A stretch of 50,141 bases of DNA, from NCBI GenBank assembly GCA_001885315.1, contig MLPZ01000019.1:1-50141 (forward strand), in the 5' to 3' direction. Made by a program: the position numbers and the translations under genes. The stretch's first letter is position 1, and each line of letters starts with the position of its first letter. This document shows positions 34,754 through 43,921 of the stretch, piece after piece. This DNA is from Treponema sp. CETP13 (GTDB lineage: Bacteria; Spirochaetota; Spirochaetia; Treponematales; Treponemataceae). The notes below the pieces were generated by a model. The model was not told the DNA's origin. It ran no database searches and saw only the letters and a program-made list of their open reading frames with translations.

Positions 34754-35581
34754 CTAATATTCAGGTGGTAATTCACCAAGTTCATCGAATCTAAATACAG
34801 GTCCGTCTAAACAAACGTATTTATCACCAATATTACATCTACCACATTTTCCGATTCCACATTTCATACGCAATTCCATTGTTGTATATATGTGATCATC
34901 TTCAAATCCTAGTTCTTTTAGAGCCTGAACAGTAAATTTAATCATAATTGGCGGTCCACAAATAAGAATGTATTGGCTTTTATCAGGATTGAGTTCGGTA
35001 ACATACGAAGGAACAAAACCAACATGGCCATCCCAGCCTTCTTGTTCACGGTCAATTGTGATATACGGTGTTATGTTAGGGTCTTTTTCCCATTCTTCTG
35101 TAATTTCTTTGTAGTCAACCAAGTCATCTTTAGATCTTGATCCATAAATTACTTCAATTTTTCCGTAGTTTTCAGGTTTTGCACGACAGTAGTTTATAAC
35201 AGAATGAAGAGGAGCAAGTCCAATACCACCAGCAATAAATAACAAGTCTTTGCCTTTTAATTCGCCTTCTACAGGGAATGGACGCCCATAAGGACCTCGT
35301 ATTGTAATTTCGTCACCAACTTCCAATCCGTGAAGTGCATTAGTTAAGGACCCTGCATTTTTAATGGAGAATTCTTGATATTCTTCAACTGTAGGTGAAG
35401 ATGTAATAGATATCATGGCTTCTGAAATGCCAGGAATTGAAAGTATTGCACATTGTCCAGGCATGTTATCAAAAAGTTTTTTGCCATCTAATCCTACAAC
35501 ACGAAACGTTTTAACATCTGGGGTTTCTTGTGTAATTTTAATAACTTTACCTACGTAAGGTATTAATGCATCTTGTGCCAT
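34754..35581 (-). CDS. flxA: FlxA-type NAD(P)H-binding flavoprotein with C-terminal [2Fe-2S] site
   Basis: 275 residues, ferredoxin-NADP reductase fold related to AsrB and PyrK. The FAD-binding barrel comes first (about 8-100), followed by the nucleotide site AGGIGLAPL and a CGPPIM motif. The C-terminal Cys cluster MKCGIGKCGRCNIG then VCLDGP binds a [2Fe-2S] centre. In Flx-Hdr complexes this subunit oxidises NADH and hands electrons inward. The ATG overlaps the stop codon of the upstream gene by one base and follows AAGGGGG. Confidence 0.9.
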   Translation of the reverse strand: MAQDALIPYVGKVIKITQETPDVKTFRVVGLDGKKLFDNMPGQCAILSIPGISEAMISITSSPTVEEYQEFSIKNAGSLTNALHGLEVGDEITIRGPYGRPFPVEGELKGKDLLFIAGGIGLAPLHSVINYCRAKPENYGKIEVIYGSRSKDDLVDYKEITEEWEKDPNITPYITIDREQEGWDGHVGFVPSYVTELNPDKSQYILICGPPIMIKFTVQALKELGFEDDHIYTTMELRMKCGIGKCGRCNIGDKYVCLDGPVFRFDELGELPPEY

Positions 35582-36678
35582 TATTTATCCCCCTTAATAG
35601 AGTCATCTGCATTGATTGTTTCGATAACTTTAATAATATTGTTATGTGTAGGACATTTTTGCAAACAACGTCCACAGCCTACACAAGCAAAAGTATTTTC
35701 ATATCGTGCTGGGTAGTAAACTAATTTATGCATAAAACGTTGTCTAAATTTTTGATACTGTTGGGTACGAGGATTAGCAGCGGCCATTTTTGTAAAGTCA
35801 GAATACATACAACTATCCCACGTTCTAAAACGTTTAATACCGGTTCCTGTGTCCATATCTTTTATGTTGTAACACATACAAGTTGGACAAACATAGGTAC
35901 AAGTACCACATCCAAGACAAGATTCAGCCATATGTTTCCATGTTTCTGAATTAAAAATTGGATTTAAGTTTTCGTGTGTAAACTTGCTTAGGTTTTGGTT
36001 AGCAAACTTTTGAGAATCCATTACAGCAGTAATTTCATCTTTAAGTTTTTCGACAGGGGCTGTTTCAGCATCCATGTCGGCTCCTGCACTGGTTAATTCA
36101 GCTTTTATAGAATCAAGTAATTTTGTACCTTTTTCTGTTTTTGCTTCGAACCACACATTTCCATCATTCATCCATGTACTTATGTCACCAATAGGAAATT
36201 CTTTACCGTTTCCGTCTTTTCCATTAGAAGGATTAGCAGCGTCAATATCAAATAATTTGCAAAAACAAGTAGGGGCTGCCTCATTACAAGCCATTGTAAT
36301 AACAGTTCCGTGTTTTCTGCGGTTTTCGTAATATGAATCGACAGGGTTTTGATTTAAATAAACGCGGTCTATAAGTGAAAAGGCTTTTGCGTCGCATGCC
36401 TTTACACCAAAGACAACAAAATCTTCTATTTTCTCATGGCTGTCAATAACTTTAAAGTTTTTTGAAGTACCTTTTATTTCATATAAATCTTCTTTTTTTG
36501 GAAAGAAAAAATCTTTTGCGCTACGAACAGTGTTTTGTGCTCTTGAATATTCAACACCTTCTGCCCATTGAGCATATTCTGCTTCGCCATCTTTCTTTTC
36601 TACAGGCATGTATAATGCTTGTTTAGCAGCGATAGCGGCAAAAACATCGTTTAATTTAGCTTCTGATACTTTTATCAT
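35581..36678 (-). CDS. flxB: FlxB-type (AsrA-like) 4Fe-4S protein
   Basis: 365 residues. The N-terminal part resembles anaerobic sulfite reductase subunit A (FVVFGVKACDAKAFSLIDRVYL). Two C-terminal [4Fe-4S] motifs follow: CLGCGTCTYVCPTCMCYN and CVGCGRCLQKCPTHNN. It is predicted to connect the NADH-oxidising FlxA with the other iron-sulfur subunits. It lies between flxC and flxA with one-base overlaps on both sides, implying stoichiometric production. The B/C naming of the two ferredoxin-like subunits is tentative. Confidence 0.85.
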   Translation of the reverse strand: MIKVSEAKLNDVFAAIAAKQALYMPVEKKDGEAEYAQWAEGVEYSRAQNTVRSAKDFFFPKKEDLYEIKGTSKNFKVIDSHEKIEDFVVFGVKACDAKAFSLIDRVYLNQNPVDSYYENRRKHGTVITMACNEAAPTCFCKLFDIDAANPSNGKDGNGKEFPIGDISTWMNDGNVWFEAKTEKGTKLLDSIKAELTSAGADMDAETAPVEKLKDEITAVMDSQKFANQNLSKFTHENLNPIFNSETWKHMAESCLGCGTCTYVCPTCMCYNIKDMDTGTGIKRFRTWDSCMYSDFTKMAAANPRTQQYQKFRQRFMHKLVYYPARYENTFACVGCGRCLQKCPTHNNIIKVIETINADDSIKGDK

Positions 36679-37631
36679 TATTTTTTGCCTCCATGTGATT
36701 CACAGGCTTCGCTTCTTGCAAAAATAATTGATGGATTTGCATCGCTTTCTTTGTAACTTTGAAGTGGTGAATCACCTTCTACTTTTTCGCCAGCCTGATA
36801 ATCGCCATATAGTTCGTTTAAGTCTTTTATAACCTTTCGATTAAGCAAGTGAAGTGGAATATTTTCTGGGCATACACGTGAACATTCGCCACAATCGGTA
36901 CAGCGACCTGCAACGTGAAAAGCACGAATTATGTGGAACTGATTTTCTTCAAAACTGTTAGCAGCAATTCTTTGGTCAACTCCAAGTGTTGGGTTGTCAA
37001 AAACGCATTGAATACAAGAACAAGCAGGGCATACGTTTCGACAAGCGTTACAACGAATACATTTACTTAACTCAGCTCTCCAAAAGTCAAATCTTTCATC
37101 TGGTTGTTTAGATTCAATTTCTGATACTTTATCAAAGCGATGTGCGTTTTGAGCTTCTTTATCAGCAGTTTCATCTTCTGCAACGCCTAAAAGTTCGTCT
37201 TTTACAACATGTGTTTTACCAAGACAAAATTCACAAGGAGCGGCTTCGCCACTTAATGTTCCGTCCTCATTACTTTTTATTTCTTCGTTACAAGGAACAC
37301 CGATTATATAAGTATTCTCGCGTTTTACTCGATATTCTTTTATAAGTTGGTTAAAACTATAGGTATCGTTTGGTTTTAAGAAAGCAAGTATTTTACCCTC
37401 TTTCTTAGTTTCTTCTATTAAGTATTTAGAAAGATTTGCTGCGCAATATTCATTATAAACAAAATTTTTGTCTAATCCGTCTGCACTTGTAAATACAGCA
37501 GGGGTTACATCGTAATCGAATAACCCTTTTTCCCAGCCAATTACACGGTTTACGGTTCCGTCAGCAAGCAACTCTTTTGCACGTGCAATCATTTTTGACT
37601 GCAACTCTGCAGCTGATTTTATATTTTGCAT
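36678..37631 (-). CDS. flxC: FlxC-type 4Fe-4S protein
   Basis: 317 residues. The N-terminal half resembles the F420-hydrogenase beta / coenzyme-binding type of domain (YIIGVPCNEEI). The C-terminal half has a Cys-rich region CIRCNACRNVCPACSCIQC and a second motif CTDCGECSRVCPENIP, for at least two [4Fe-4S] clusters. It is an electron-transfer subunit of the Flx part. It overlaps flxD by 13 bases and flxB by one base, and GGAGG precedes its ATG inside the end of flxD. Confidence 0.83.
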   Translation of the reverse strand: MQNIKSAAELQSKMIARAKELLADGTVNRVIGWEKGLFDYDVTPAVFTSADGLDKNFVYNEYCAANLSKYLIEETKKEGKILAFLKPNDTYSFNQLIKEYRVKRENTYIIGVPCNEEIKSNEDGTLSGEAAPCEFCLGKTHVVKDELLGVAEDETADKEAQNAHRFDKVSEIESKQPDERFDFWRAELSKCIRCNACRNVCPACSCIQCVFDNPTLGVDQRIAANSFEENQFHIIRAFHVAGRCTDCGECSRVCPENIPLHLLNRKVIKDLNELYGDYQAGEKVEGDSPLQSYKESDANPSIIFARSEACESHGGKK

Positions 37632-38095
37632 CGGATATCCTCCAGTTGTTTATTAGGACCTAAGTCGGTAATTTTTTGCACAAACTCGTTCATTACTTTT
37701 CCAAAACGAGCTCCTTCTGCAGCAGAAACCCAGTCTAGCCCAGTTCTATTTCGATCTATTCCTAAATAATCTAGCATACTAAACATGAGTGTCATTCTTC
37801 GGCGTGCATAAAAGTTACCTGTTGTATAATGGCAATCACCAGGGTGACAACCGCAAATAATTACCCCATCTGCTCCCCGTTGATAAGCACGAAGTATAAA
37901 CAATGGGTTAATACGGCCAGAACAAGGGACACGTACAATTTTTACGTCAGCAGGATATTCAATTCGGTTTGTTCCTGCTAAATCTGCTCCAGTATATGAA
38001 CACCAGTTACAGCAAAATGCAATTACTTTTGGTCTAAAAACGCCAGGGGCACTTTCAGGGCCGTGCATTTCGTTTGTTTCTTTAGTTACAGACAT
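37619..38095 (-). CDS. flxD: FlxD / MvhD-like [2Fe-2S] adaptor
   Basis: 158 residues. Conserved Cys of the MvhD family are in FCCNWCSYTGADLAG, VRVPCSGRI and IICGCHPGDCHYTTGN. MvhD in methanogens links the hydrogenase to HdrA; in bacteria FlxD links the Flx NADH-oxidising part to HdrA. The gene overlaps hdrA by ten bases and flxC by 13, and GGAGG precedes its ATG. No hydrogenase subunit lies nearby, which favours NADH over H2 as donor. Confidence 0.92.
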   Translation of the reverse strand: MSVTKETNEMHGPESAPGVFRPKVIAFCCNWCSYTGADLAGTNRIEYPADVKIVRVPCSGRINPLFILRAYQRGADGVIICGCHPGDCHYTTGNFYARRRMTLMFSMLDYLGIDRNRTGLDWVSAAEGARFGKVMNEFVQKITDLGPNKQLEDIRCKI

Positions 38096-40077
38096 AATTG
38101 GTCAACCTCCGCCATGATTTGTTTATTAGAGAATCCTTTTAGATCCATAGCTCCTGATGGACAGGCAACGGTACAAGCACCACATCCAAGACAAACAGCT
38201 GGATTAACCTGAGATACACGTCTAATAATTGTTGTGCGATTAGGTCCACGGAATTCTTTTTCTTCATAAGTAATAGCACCTGCAGGGCATACATTTGCAC
38301 AAGCTCCACAACCATTACATTTCATTTCGTCGCTTTCTGCTACACAAGGGTTAGTTGCGAGTTTGTCTTTAGAAAGTAAGCCAAGAACTTTTGCAGCAGC
38401 ACCAGAAGCCATACATACTGTTTCTGGAATATCACGAGGTCCGGCACATGTTCCAGCAAGAAAAACTCCTGCGGTTGGGCTTTCTACTGGACGTAATTTA
38501 GGATGTGCTTCTACCATAAATCCGTTTGTATCTATAGAAGCATTTAACATTGTAGCTACGGATTGAGCTGTAGGATCTGGCTCCATTGCAGCAGCAAGTA
38601 CAACCAAATCTGCATCTATATGAAGTTGTTTATTCATAAGTAAGTCAGAAGCTTGAATTTTTAATGTACCATCACTAGATGGAACTACTTTACCAATGCT
38701 ACCTTTTATATAGTGAACATTGTAACGCTCAACGGCTCGACGATAAAATTCATCAAAAGCTTTTCCAGGGGCACGAACGTCTATATAAAATACATAAACA
38801 TCTGTGTCTGGATATTTTTCGCGAATCATCATTGCGTGTTTTGCTGTATACATACAGCAAATTTTAGAACAATATTCTTTACCACGACAACTTGTATCAC
38901 GACTACCAACACAAGACTGGAATACAATAGTTTTTGGATGTTTACCATCTGAAGGGCGGAGGAGTGTACCACCAGTAGGGCCGGCAGCATTCATAAGTCT
39001 CTCTAATTCGAGGGAGGTTATAACATCTTTGCTTTGTGAGTATCCAAACTCTTCAAATTTGTCAACTTTAATTGGTTTAAAACCTGTTGACATAACAATT
39101 GCGCCATATTTCTTTTCTATAAGTTCATCTTTTTGAGTATAGTCAATTGCATTAGAAGGGCAGACTTTTTCACAAATACCACAAACACCTTTTGTAAGTT
39201 TTAGGCAAGAGTTTTTATCAATTGCAGCAACATTAGGAATGGCTTGTGCAAAAGGAATATTAATTGCTTTTCTGTTTGCTAAGTTTTCGTTAAATGCATC
39301 TAAAACATTGTGCTGAGGGCATTTTTCGATACAAGCTCCACAACCTGTACATTTATCTTCATCAACAAATCGAGCTTTTTTGTTAATCTCAACTATAAAA
39401 TTACCAACAAAGCCACTAACTTTTTGAACTTCGGCAAAACTAATAATGTTAATATTAGGATGTTGTGCACATTCAACCATTCGAGGTGTCATAATACACG
39501 AAGCACAATCGAGGGTTGGAAATGTTTTATCAAGTTTAGCCATTGTACCACCGATTGTTGTTGATTTTTCAACAATGTCAACGGGGAAACCAGCTTCAGC
39601 AATATCAAGAGCGGCCTGCATACCTGCAATACCACCACCGATAACAAGAGCTCGTTTTTCAACAGGACTTTCGCCATCTTGTAATGGAGTGTTTAGATTA
39701 ACTTTTGCAATAGCAGCACGACCAAGAGCAACTGCTTTTTCAGTAGCTTGAGCCATGTCTTTATGAACCCATGCACATTGTTCACGAATGTTTGCACATT
39801 CAACCAAATATGGGTTTAAACCAGCTTCTTGAGCAGCTTTTCTAAATGTTTTTTCATGCATACGAGGAGAGCAAGAACAAACAACTACACCAGAAAGGTT
39901 TTCTTCTTTTATTTTTTCTTGAACAAGTTTTTGACCTGCTCCAGAGCACATAAACATATAATCTGTTGAATAAACAACACCAGGTTCATTTTGTAAGGTT
40001 TCTGCAACCTTCTTTACATCTACTGTAGCTGCAATATTAGTACCACAGTGACATACAAATACACCAATTCTTCGCAT
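38086..40077 (-). CDS. hdrA: heterodisulfide reductase subunit A (flavin-based bifurcation subunit)
   Basis: 663 residues, full length. In order: N-terminal domain with GVFVCHCGTNIA and CSCSPRMHEKTF; FAD-binding ALVIGGGIAGMQAAL (about 141-155); inserted ferredoxin motif CTGCGACIEKCPQHN; a thioredoxin-reductase-like core with FQSCVGSRD; and two C-terminal [4Fe-4S] motifs, CNGCGACANVCPAGAI and CLGCGACTVACPSGAM. In characterised complexes the HdrA FAD splits electron pairs between ferredoxin and the HdrB side. AAGGAT precedes the ATG. It lies between hdrC and flxD, the classic arrangement. No selenocysteine codon is involved. Confidence 0.95.
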   Translation of the reverse strand: MRRIGVFVCHCGTNIAATVDVKKVAETLQNEPGVVYSTDYMFMCSGAGQKLVQEKIKEENLSGVVVCSCSPRMHEKTFRKAAQEAGLNPYLVECANIREQCAWVHKDMAQATEKAVALGRAAIAKVNLNTPLQDGESPVEKRALVIGGGIAGMQAALDIAEAGFPVDIVEKSTTIGGTMAKLDKTFPTLDCASCIMTPRMVECAQHPNINIISFAEVQKVSGFVGNFIVEINKKARFVDEDKCTGCGACIEKCPQHNVLDAFNENLANRKAINIPFAQAIPNVAAIDKNSCLKLTKGVCGICEKVCPSNAIDYTQKDELIEKKYGAIVMSTGFKPIKVDKFEEFGYSQSKDVITSLELERLMNAAGPTGGTLLRPSDGKHPKTIVFQSCVGSRDTSCRGKEYCSKICCMYTAKHAMMIREKYPDTDVYVFYIDVRAPGKAFDEFYRRAVERYNVHYIKGSIGKVVPSSDGTLKIQASDLLMNKQLHIDADLVVLAAAMEPDPTAQSVATMLNASIDTNGFMVEAHPKLRPVESPTAGVFLAGTCAGPRDIPETVCMASGAAAKVLGLLSKDKLATNPCVAESDEMKCNGCGACANVCPAGAITYEEKEFRGPNRTTIIRRVSQVNPAVCLGCGACTVACPSGAMDLKGFSNKQIMAEVDQLCL

Positions 40078-40089
40078 CTATAGTATCCT

Positions 40090-40476
40090 TTATTTCTTGT
40101 ACTTTCTAAAAGCGCTTACGATTGCCTGTTGTGGCAAATCCGGATCAAGTTTCGATACAAGATCTTCTGCACTCATACGGTTTCCACCTTTTTCACGTAA
40201 AGCAGCATTTCTAATTGTTTCAATAATATTAGCTGGTTCTACTCCACGAGGACAACGTTCGACACAGGCAAAGCAAGAAAGGCATTTGTACAATGATTCT
40301 GATTTTAAAAGAGGTCCAATTTCACCTGTTTCTACCATATATACAAATTCATGTGGATGATATTCCATGTCGTCATAACTAGGGCATGTAGCTGAACATT
40401 TACCGCATCTCATACACTTGTTAGGATTTGCACCACTTTGTGCAATAATTTCATCACGAAGATCGTTAATATCCAT
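40090..40476 (-). CDS. hdrC: heterodisulfide reductase subunit C
   Basis: 128 residues. Two [4Fe-4S] motifs, CMRCGKCSATCPSY and CLSCFACVERCPRG, fill the core, with a helical C-terminus. HdrC passes electrons from HdrA to HdrB. Its ATG overlaps the hdrB stop codon by one base, and hdrA follows after 12 bases. The length is shorter than some methanogen HdrC but has all eight ligands. Confidence 0.93.
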   Translation of the reverse strand: MDINDLRDEIIAQSGANPNKCMRCGKCSATCPSYDDMEYHPHEFVYMVETGEIGPLLKSESLYKCLSCFACVERCPRGVEPANIIETIRNAALREKGGNRMSAEDLVSKLDPDLPQQAIVSAFRKYKK

Positions 40477-41357
40477 TATTTAGCTCCTTTTGCACATGGT
40501 GCATCTTTAACAGAAGCGCTTACACCACTTTTACCATTTTTGAGAGCTTCTTGAGCTTCTTTAGAGCCAAGTGCTGCTGCAAGAATTGTTGTAAAATATA
40601 CAACCGGAAGTTCTGGATGATTTCCATTTGTATTTAAGTTATACAAACAAAGAGGACACGCTGTTACCAGCATTTTAGCTCCCATATCTTCTGCATTTTC
40701 TAAAATCATGTTGCTTCGTTTTACAGGAATTGATTTATCTTCTAAAGTTGTATAAGCACCACAACATTCATTACGTTGAGCGTAAATAACAGGTTCTGCT
40801 CCAACAGCTTTAATAAAATCCTCTATAATTGTAGGGTTTTCTGGATTGTCCATCTGTAATACATCACTTGGGCGTAGTAACAAACAACCATAATAAGCTC
40901 CAATTTTCATATCTTTAAGAGGATTGGTTACTTTTTCGGCAAGTTTGTCAAATCCAACTTTGTCTCTAAGAACTTCGAGAAAATGTATTACGTTTGTTTC
41001 TCCATTGTAAGGTTGTTTTAATTCAAAATCTGAATCACCTTTCATATAGTTGTTAGCGCGTTTTCTCTGGTCTTCATCTGTAAGCATATCATTGTTTACT
41101 TGTTTTAGTACGTTGTGACATGCAGAACACATTGTTACCAATTCTTCGTTGTTGTCTTTTGCTTTTGCAAGTGCTCGAACAGATGACAATTTTGTTGCAA
41201 TTTCATCTTTTCCAATTGGATAAACGCCACCACAACATTGCCAGTTAGGAATTTCTTCTAGTTCTATTCCCAATTTATTTGCACTATACAAACCATATTG
41301 TTCTAAATCCTTAGCTTTATTTTTTAATGTACAGCCAGGATAATAACTAAATTTCAT
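40476..41357 (-). CDS. hdrB: heterodisulfide reductase subunit B, both CCG domains intact
   Basis: 293 residues. The first CCG domain has Cys9 (YYPGCTL), NWQCCGGVYP and MCSACHNV; the second has YYGCLLLRPSD, NECCGAYTTL and ACPLCLYNL. Both CX(n)CCGX(n)CxxC patterns are complete, so both non-cubane [4Fe-4S] clusters of HdrB are expected. In methanogens HdrB reduces the CoM-S-S-CoB disulfide; bacteria lack these cofactors and the acceptor is often unknown. Here the fumarate reductase genes in the same operon offer a candidate acceptor. A short Ala/Lys-rich tail with one Cys follows the last motif. AAAGGA precedes the ATG. Confidence 0.93.
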   Translation of the reverse strand: MKFSYYPGCTLKNKAKDLEQYGLYSANKLGIELEEIPNWQCCGGVYPIGKDEIATKLSSVRALAKAKDNNEELVTMCSACHNVLKQVNNDMLTDEDQRKRANNYMKGDSDFELKQPYNGETNVIHFLEVLRDKVGFDKLAEKVTNPLKDMKIGAYYGCLLLRPSDVLQMDNPENPTIIEDFIKAVGAEPVIYAQRNECCGAYTTLEDKSIPVKRSNMILENAEDMGAKMLVTACPLCLYNLNTNGNHPELPVVYFTTILAAALGSKEAQEALKNGKSGVSASVKDAPCAKGAK

Positions 41358-41377
41358 ATATCGTCCTTTCGGTTTAA

Positions 41378-42754
41378 TTAAACCATTTTTTCTGGATGAA
41401 ATACCTCATCAAATTTTTCTTCAGTTAAAAACCCAAGTGAAACACAAGCTTCTTTAAGTGAGATATTCTCTTCGTATGCTTTGTGGGAAGTTTTTGCTGC
41501 TTTTTCGTATCCGATGTAAGGATTAAGCGCAGTTACAAGCATTAGCGAATTATACAAATTATCATGCATTTTGTCTTTGTTTGCTTTTATTCCTACTGCA
41601 CATTTATCGTTAAAGGAAACAATAGATTCTGAAAGTAGTCGTACAGACTGTAAAAAATTATAGGCAATTACTGGCATAAAAACATTTAATTCAAAGTTAC
41701 CTTGAGTTGCAGCCATACCAATTGCAGCATCGTTACCCATAATTTGAACAGCAACCATAGTTACTTGTTCACATTGAGTAGGATTTACTTTGCCTGGCAT
41801 AATAGAAGATCCTGGCTCATTAGCTGGAATGCTAATTTCTCCTAATCCATCGCGAGGACCAGATGCTAGCCAACGGACATCGTTTGCAATTTTCATCATA
41901 TCTGCTGCTAATGCTTTTACCGCACCATGGGCAAAAACAATTTCATCTTTACTAGTAAGAGCATGAAATTTGTTAGAAGCTGTTATAAAATCTTTTCCAG
42001 TTAAATCTGCAATTGCTTTTGCAACAGAAACGTCAAACCCTTTTGGAGCATTTAATCCTGTTCCAGTAGCGGTGCCACCAAGAGCGAGTTCTTTTAATGG
42101 TTTTAAAGCTAATAAAACAAGCTCTCGATCACGTTCTAAAGAGGCTCGCCAACCACTAATTTCTTGAGAAAAACTTATAGGAACTGCATCTTGTAGATGT
42201 GTTCGACCACTCTTAACAATTCCTTCATTCTCTTTTTCTAATTTTATTAAGGTTGCTATTAATGTTTCTACTGCTGGTAAAAGTTTATCTTCGAGTTCTA
42301 ATACTGCAGAAATATGCATTGCAGTAGGGAACGTATCATTAGAAGACTGACTCATATTTATGTCATCGTTTGGATGACAAATTTTAGAGCCGGCAATTTC
42401 GTTTGCACGATTTGCAATAACTTCGTTTGCATTCATATTGCTCTGTGTACCAGAACCGGTTTGCCAAACAACAAGCGGAAAATGATCATTCAATTTACCA
42501 GAAATTACTTCATCGCAAGCTTTCCCAATTGCTACCATTTTCTCTTCTGTCATTTTAGTAGCATTTAAAGAATTATTAGCAATAGCAGCGGCTTTTTTAA
42601 GAAAGCCAAAAGCTTTTGTAATTTCTTTAGGCATTGTTTCAATACCAACACCTATTAAAAAATTTTCATGACTACGCTCTGTTTGAGCTCCCCAGTATTT
42701 ATCTGAAGGTACTTTTACTTCACCCATTGAATCATGTTCAATTCTATATTCCAT
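41378..42754 (-). CDS. fumC: fumarate hydratase, class II
   Basis: 458 residues, the usual length. It has [19 protein letters not shown] (substrate binding), [10 protein letters not shown] with the active-site His, and the SS-loop signature [16 protein letters not shown]. It interconverts malate and fumarate without an iron-sulfur cluster. It sits 14 bases after the malate dehydrogenase gene and 20 bases before hdrB, so it supplies fumarate to the reductase downstream. AAAGGA precedes its ATG. FumC resembles aspartase, but the N-terminal and SS-loop segments fit fumarase best. Confidence 0.94.
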   Translation of the reverse strand: MEYRIEHDSMGEVKVPSDKYWGAQTERSHENFLIGVGIETMPKEITKAFGFLKKAAAIANNSLNATKMTEEKMVAIGKACDEVISGKLNDHFPLVVWQTGSGTQSNMNANEVIANRANEIAGSKICHPNDDINMSQSSNDTFPTAMHISAVLELEDKLLPAVETLIATLIKLEKENEGIVKSGRTHLQDAVPISFSQEISGWRASLERDRELVLLALKPLKELALGGTATGTGLNAPKGFDVSVAKAIADLTGKDFITASNKFHALTSKDEIVFAHGAVKALAADMMKIANDVRWLASGPRDGLGEISIPANEPGSSIMPGKVNPTQCEQVTMVAVQIMGNDAAIGMAATQGNFELNVFMPVIAYNFLQSVRLLSESIVSFNDKCAVGIKANKDKMHDNLYNSLMLVTALNPYIGYEKAAKTSHKAYEENISLKEACVSLGFLTEEKFDEVFHPEKMV

Positions 42755-42768
42755 GTGCAGTTTCCTTT

Positions 42769-43719
42769 CTAGTTAAAATTAAGGGTTTTGATGGTTTCTT
42801 TTAGACATTCAGCACTGTGATTTAACGCTTCGACTTCTGCATCGCTTAATGGAACAGCAAGTTTGCTTTCTACACCACGGCTTCCAACTACGGATAAGGT
42901 ACTAAGACAAACATCTTTAATACCGTATTCTCCATTCATCATTGAAGAAACAGTCATAGTTGTATCAACACCGCTAAATAGGCATTTAGCAATGTGACAA
43001 ACAGAAATAGCTACAGCATAAAATGTTGCACCTTTTCTCTTAATAACACGTCCACCAGATTTTCTAACATAGTCTTCAACCTCACTATGTACTAGAGGTG
43101 GTATCAATTTAGTTTTATCTGTTATGCATGATGCATAGTTATCAACAGGAATATTAGAAATATTTGCAATTGACCATGGAATAAATGATGAATCACCATG
43201 TTCACCAAATACATACGCATGTACATTTTTTTGGTTAATTTTGTAATATTCAGCGATACGTGAGCGTAAACGAGCAGTATCAAGAATGGTACCTGAACCA
43301 AAAATATGTTTTGGATCAATTCCTGAAGTAGTGTAAAATTGATAATTTAATACATCAATTGGGTTTGCAACGATTAAGTAGGTTGCTTCTGGGCAATATT
43401 TTGTAATTTCTGGAATAATACTCTTTGAAATATTTACATTTGCCTGGGCAAGATCAAGGCGTGATTGGCCTGGTTTTCGTGCCATACCTGATGTTACAAT
43501 AACAAGATCAGAACCTTTTGTTTGTTCATAATCCCCTGCATAAATGTTAGCAGCAGGGCAGAAAGGAAGTCCTTGTCTAATATCAAGTGCTTCACCAAGA
43601 GCTTTTTCTGTATTTATGTCGACTAATACTATTTCATTTGCAATTCCATTAACAGCCATTGTATAAGCAATAGTAGATCCAACACTTCCTGAGCCAATAA
43701 TAGTAACTTTGTGTCCCAT
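42769..43719 (-). CDS. mdh: malate dehydrogenase of the LDH-like fold
   Basis: 316 residues from the ATG at 43719, which follows GAAGGA by eight bases; an upstream TTG at 43749 has no such site. NAD is bound at [13 protein letters not shown]. The overall sequence is like L-lactate dehydrogenase ([12 protein letters not shown] with catalytic His174, LDTARLR), but the residue that sets specificity is Arg81 in MARKPGQSR, where lactate dehydrogenases have Gln. Arg here favours oxaloacetate/malate. The fumarase gene next to it supports malate. First gene of the 13-gene operon. Lactate dehydrogenase activity is the main alternative. Confidence 0.8.
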   Translation of the reverse strand: MGHKVTIIGSGSVGSTIAYTMAVNGIANEIVLVDINTEKALGEALDIRQGLPFCPAANIYAGDYEQTKGSDLVIVTSGMARKPGQSRLDLAQANVNISKSIIPEITKYCPEATYLIVANPIDVLNYQFYTTSGIDPKHIFGSGTILDTARLRSRIAEYYKINQKNVHAYVFGEHGDSSFIPWSIANISNIPVDNYASCITDKTKLIPPLVHSEVEDYVRKSGGRVIKRKGATFYAVAISVCHIAKCLFSGVDTTMTVSSMMNGEYGIKDVCLSTLSVVGSRGVESKLAVPLSDAEVEALNHSAECLKETIKTLNFN

Positions 43720-43816
43720 ATATATACCGTCCTTCGTAAAAGTTGACAATGAATCGAGTACCTCGCTTTTGGAGAAGTATTTCGCATTCGTTGCAGTATT
43801 TCAGTTTTCTTAAGAC

Positions 43817-43845
43817 ATTATAATAAAAACTTCAATCAATGTAAA
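43817..43845 (-). promoter_or_regulatory. promoter of the mdh-fumC-hdr-flx operon
   Basis: On the reverse strand TTTACA (43845-43840), a 17-base spacer and a perfect TATAAT (43822-43817). Transcription would start near 43810, giving a leader of about 90 bases that contains a small CGAG-GTA-CTCG hairpin (43753-43763). Confidence 0.6.
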
Positions 43846-43882
43846 TATATATATAAAAATATATTTATAAAATTTACCCGAT

Positions 43883-43902
43883 ATGTTAGATAAAAATAAC
43901 AT
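43883..43902. promoter_or_regulatory. dyad ATGTTA-N8-TAACAT, candidate LysR-regulator site
   Basis: Perfect six-base arms (43883-43888 and 43897-43902), centred about 80 bases upstream of the predicted start of the mdh operon, near where LysR-type regulators bind. It lies just after the lysR stop codon, so it might alternatively be a weak terminator stem. Confidence 0.35.
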
Positions 43903-43921
43903 TATATTAAGAATTTTGTGT

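Noticed and set aside
37619-38095. FlxD taken as MvhD of a hydrogenase complex
   Set aside because: No MvhA or MvhG hydrogenase subunit is in the operon, and FlxA provides an NAD(P)H site.
38363-39136. Several forward-strand open frames of 60-110 codons inside hdrA
   Set aside because: They lie entirely antisense to a well-conserved gene and encode no recognisable domain.
41378-42754. FumC as aspartate ammonia-lyase
   Set aside because: The families are similar, but the substrate-loop segments and the adjacent malate dehydrogenase fit fumarase better.
30873-43719. Archaeal origin or methanogenic pathway suggested by hdrABC and the TfrB-like subunit
   Set aside because: Flx-Hdr is widespread in anaerobic bacteria; neighbours are bacterial (secDF, fliG, metH), base composition looks uniform, and there are no methanogenesis genes.
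43720-43749. A ten-codon N-terminal extension of malate dehydrogenase from a TTG
   Set aside because: The GAAGGA ribosome binding site lies inside it and serves the ATG at 43719, which starts exactly at the usual N-terminus of the family.
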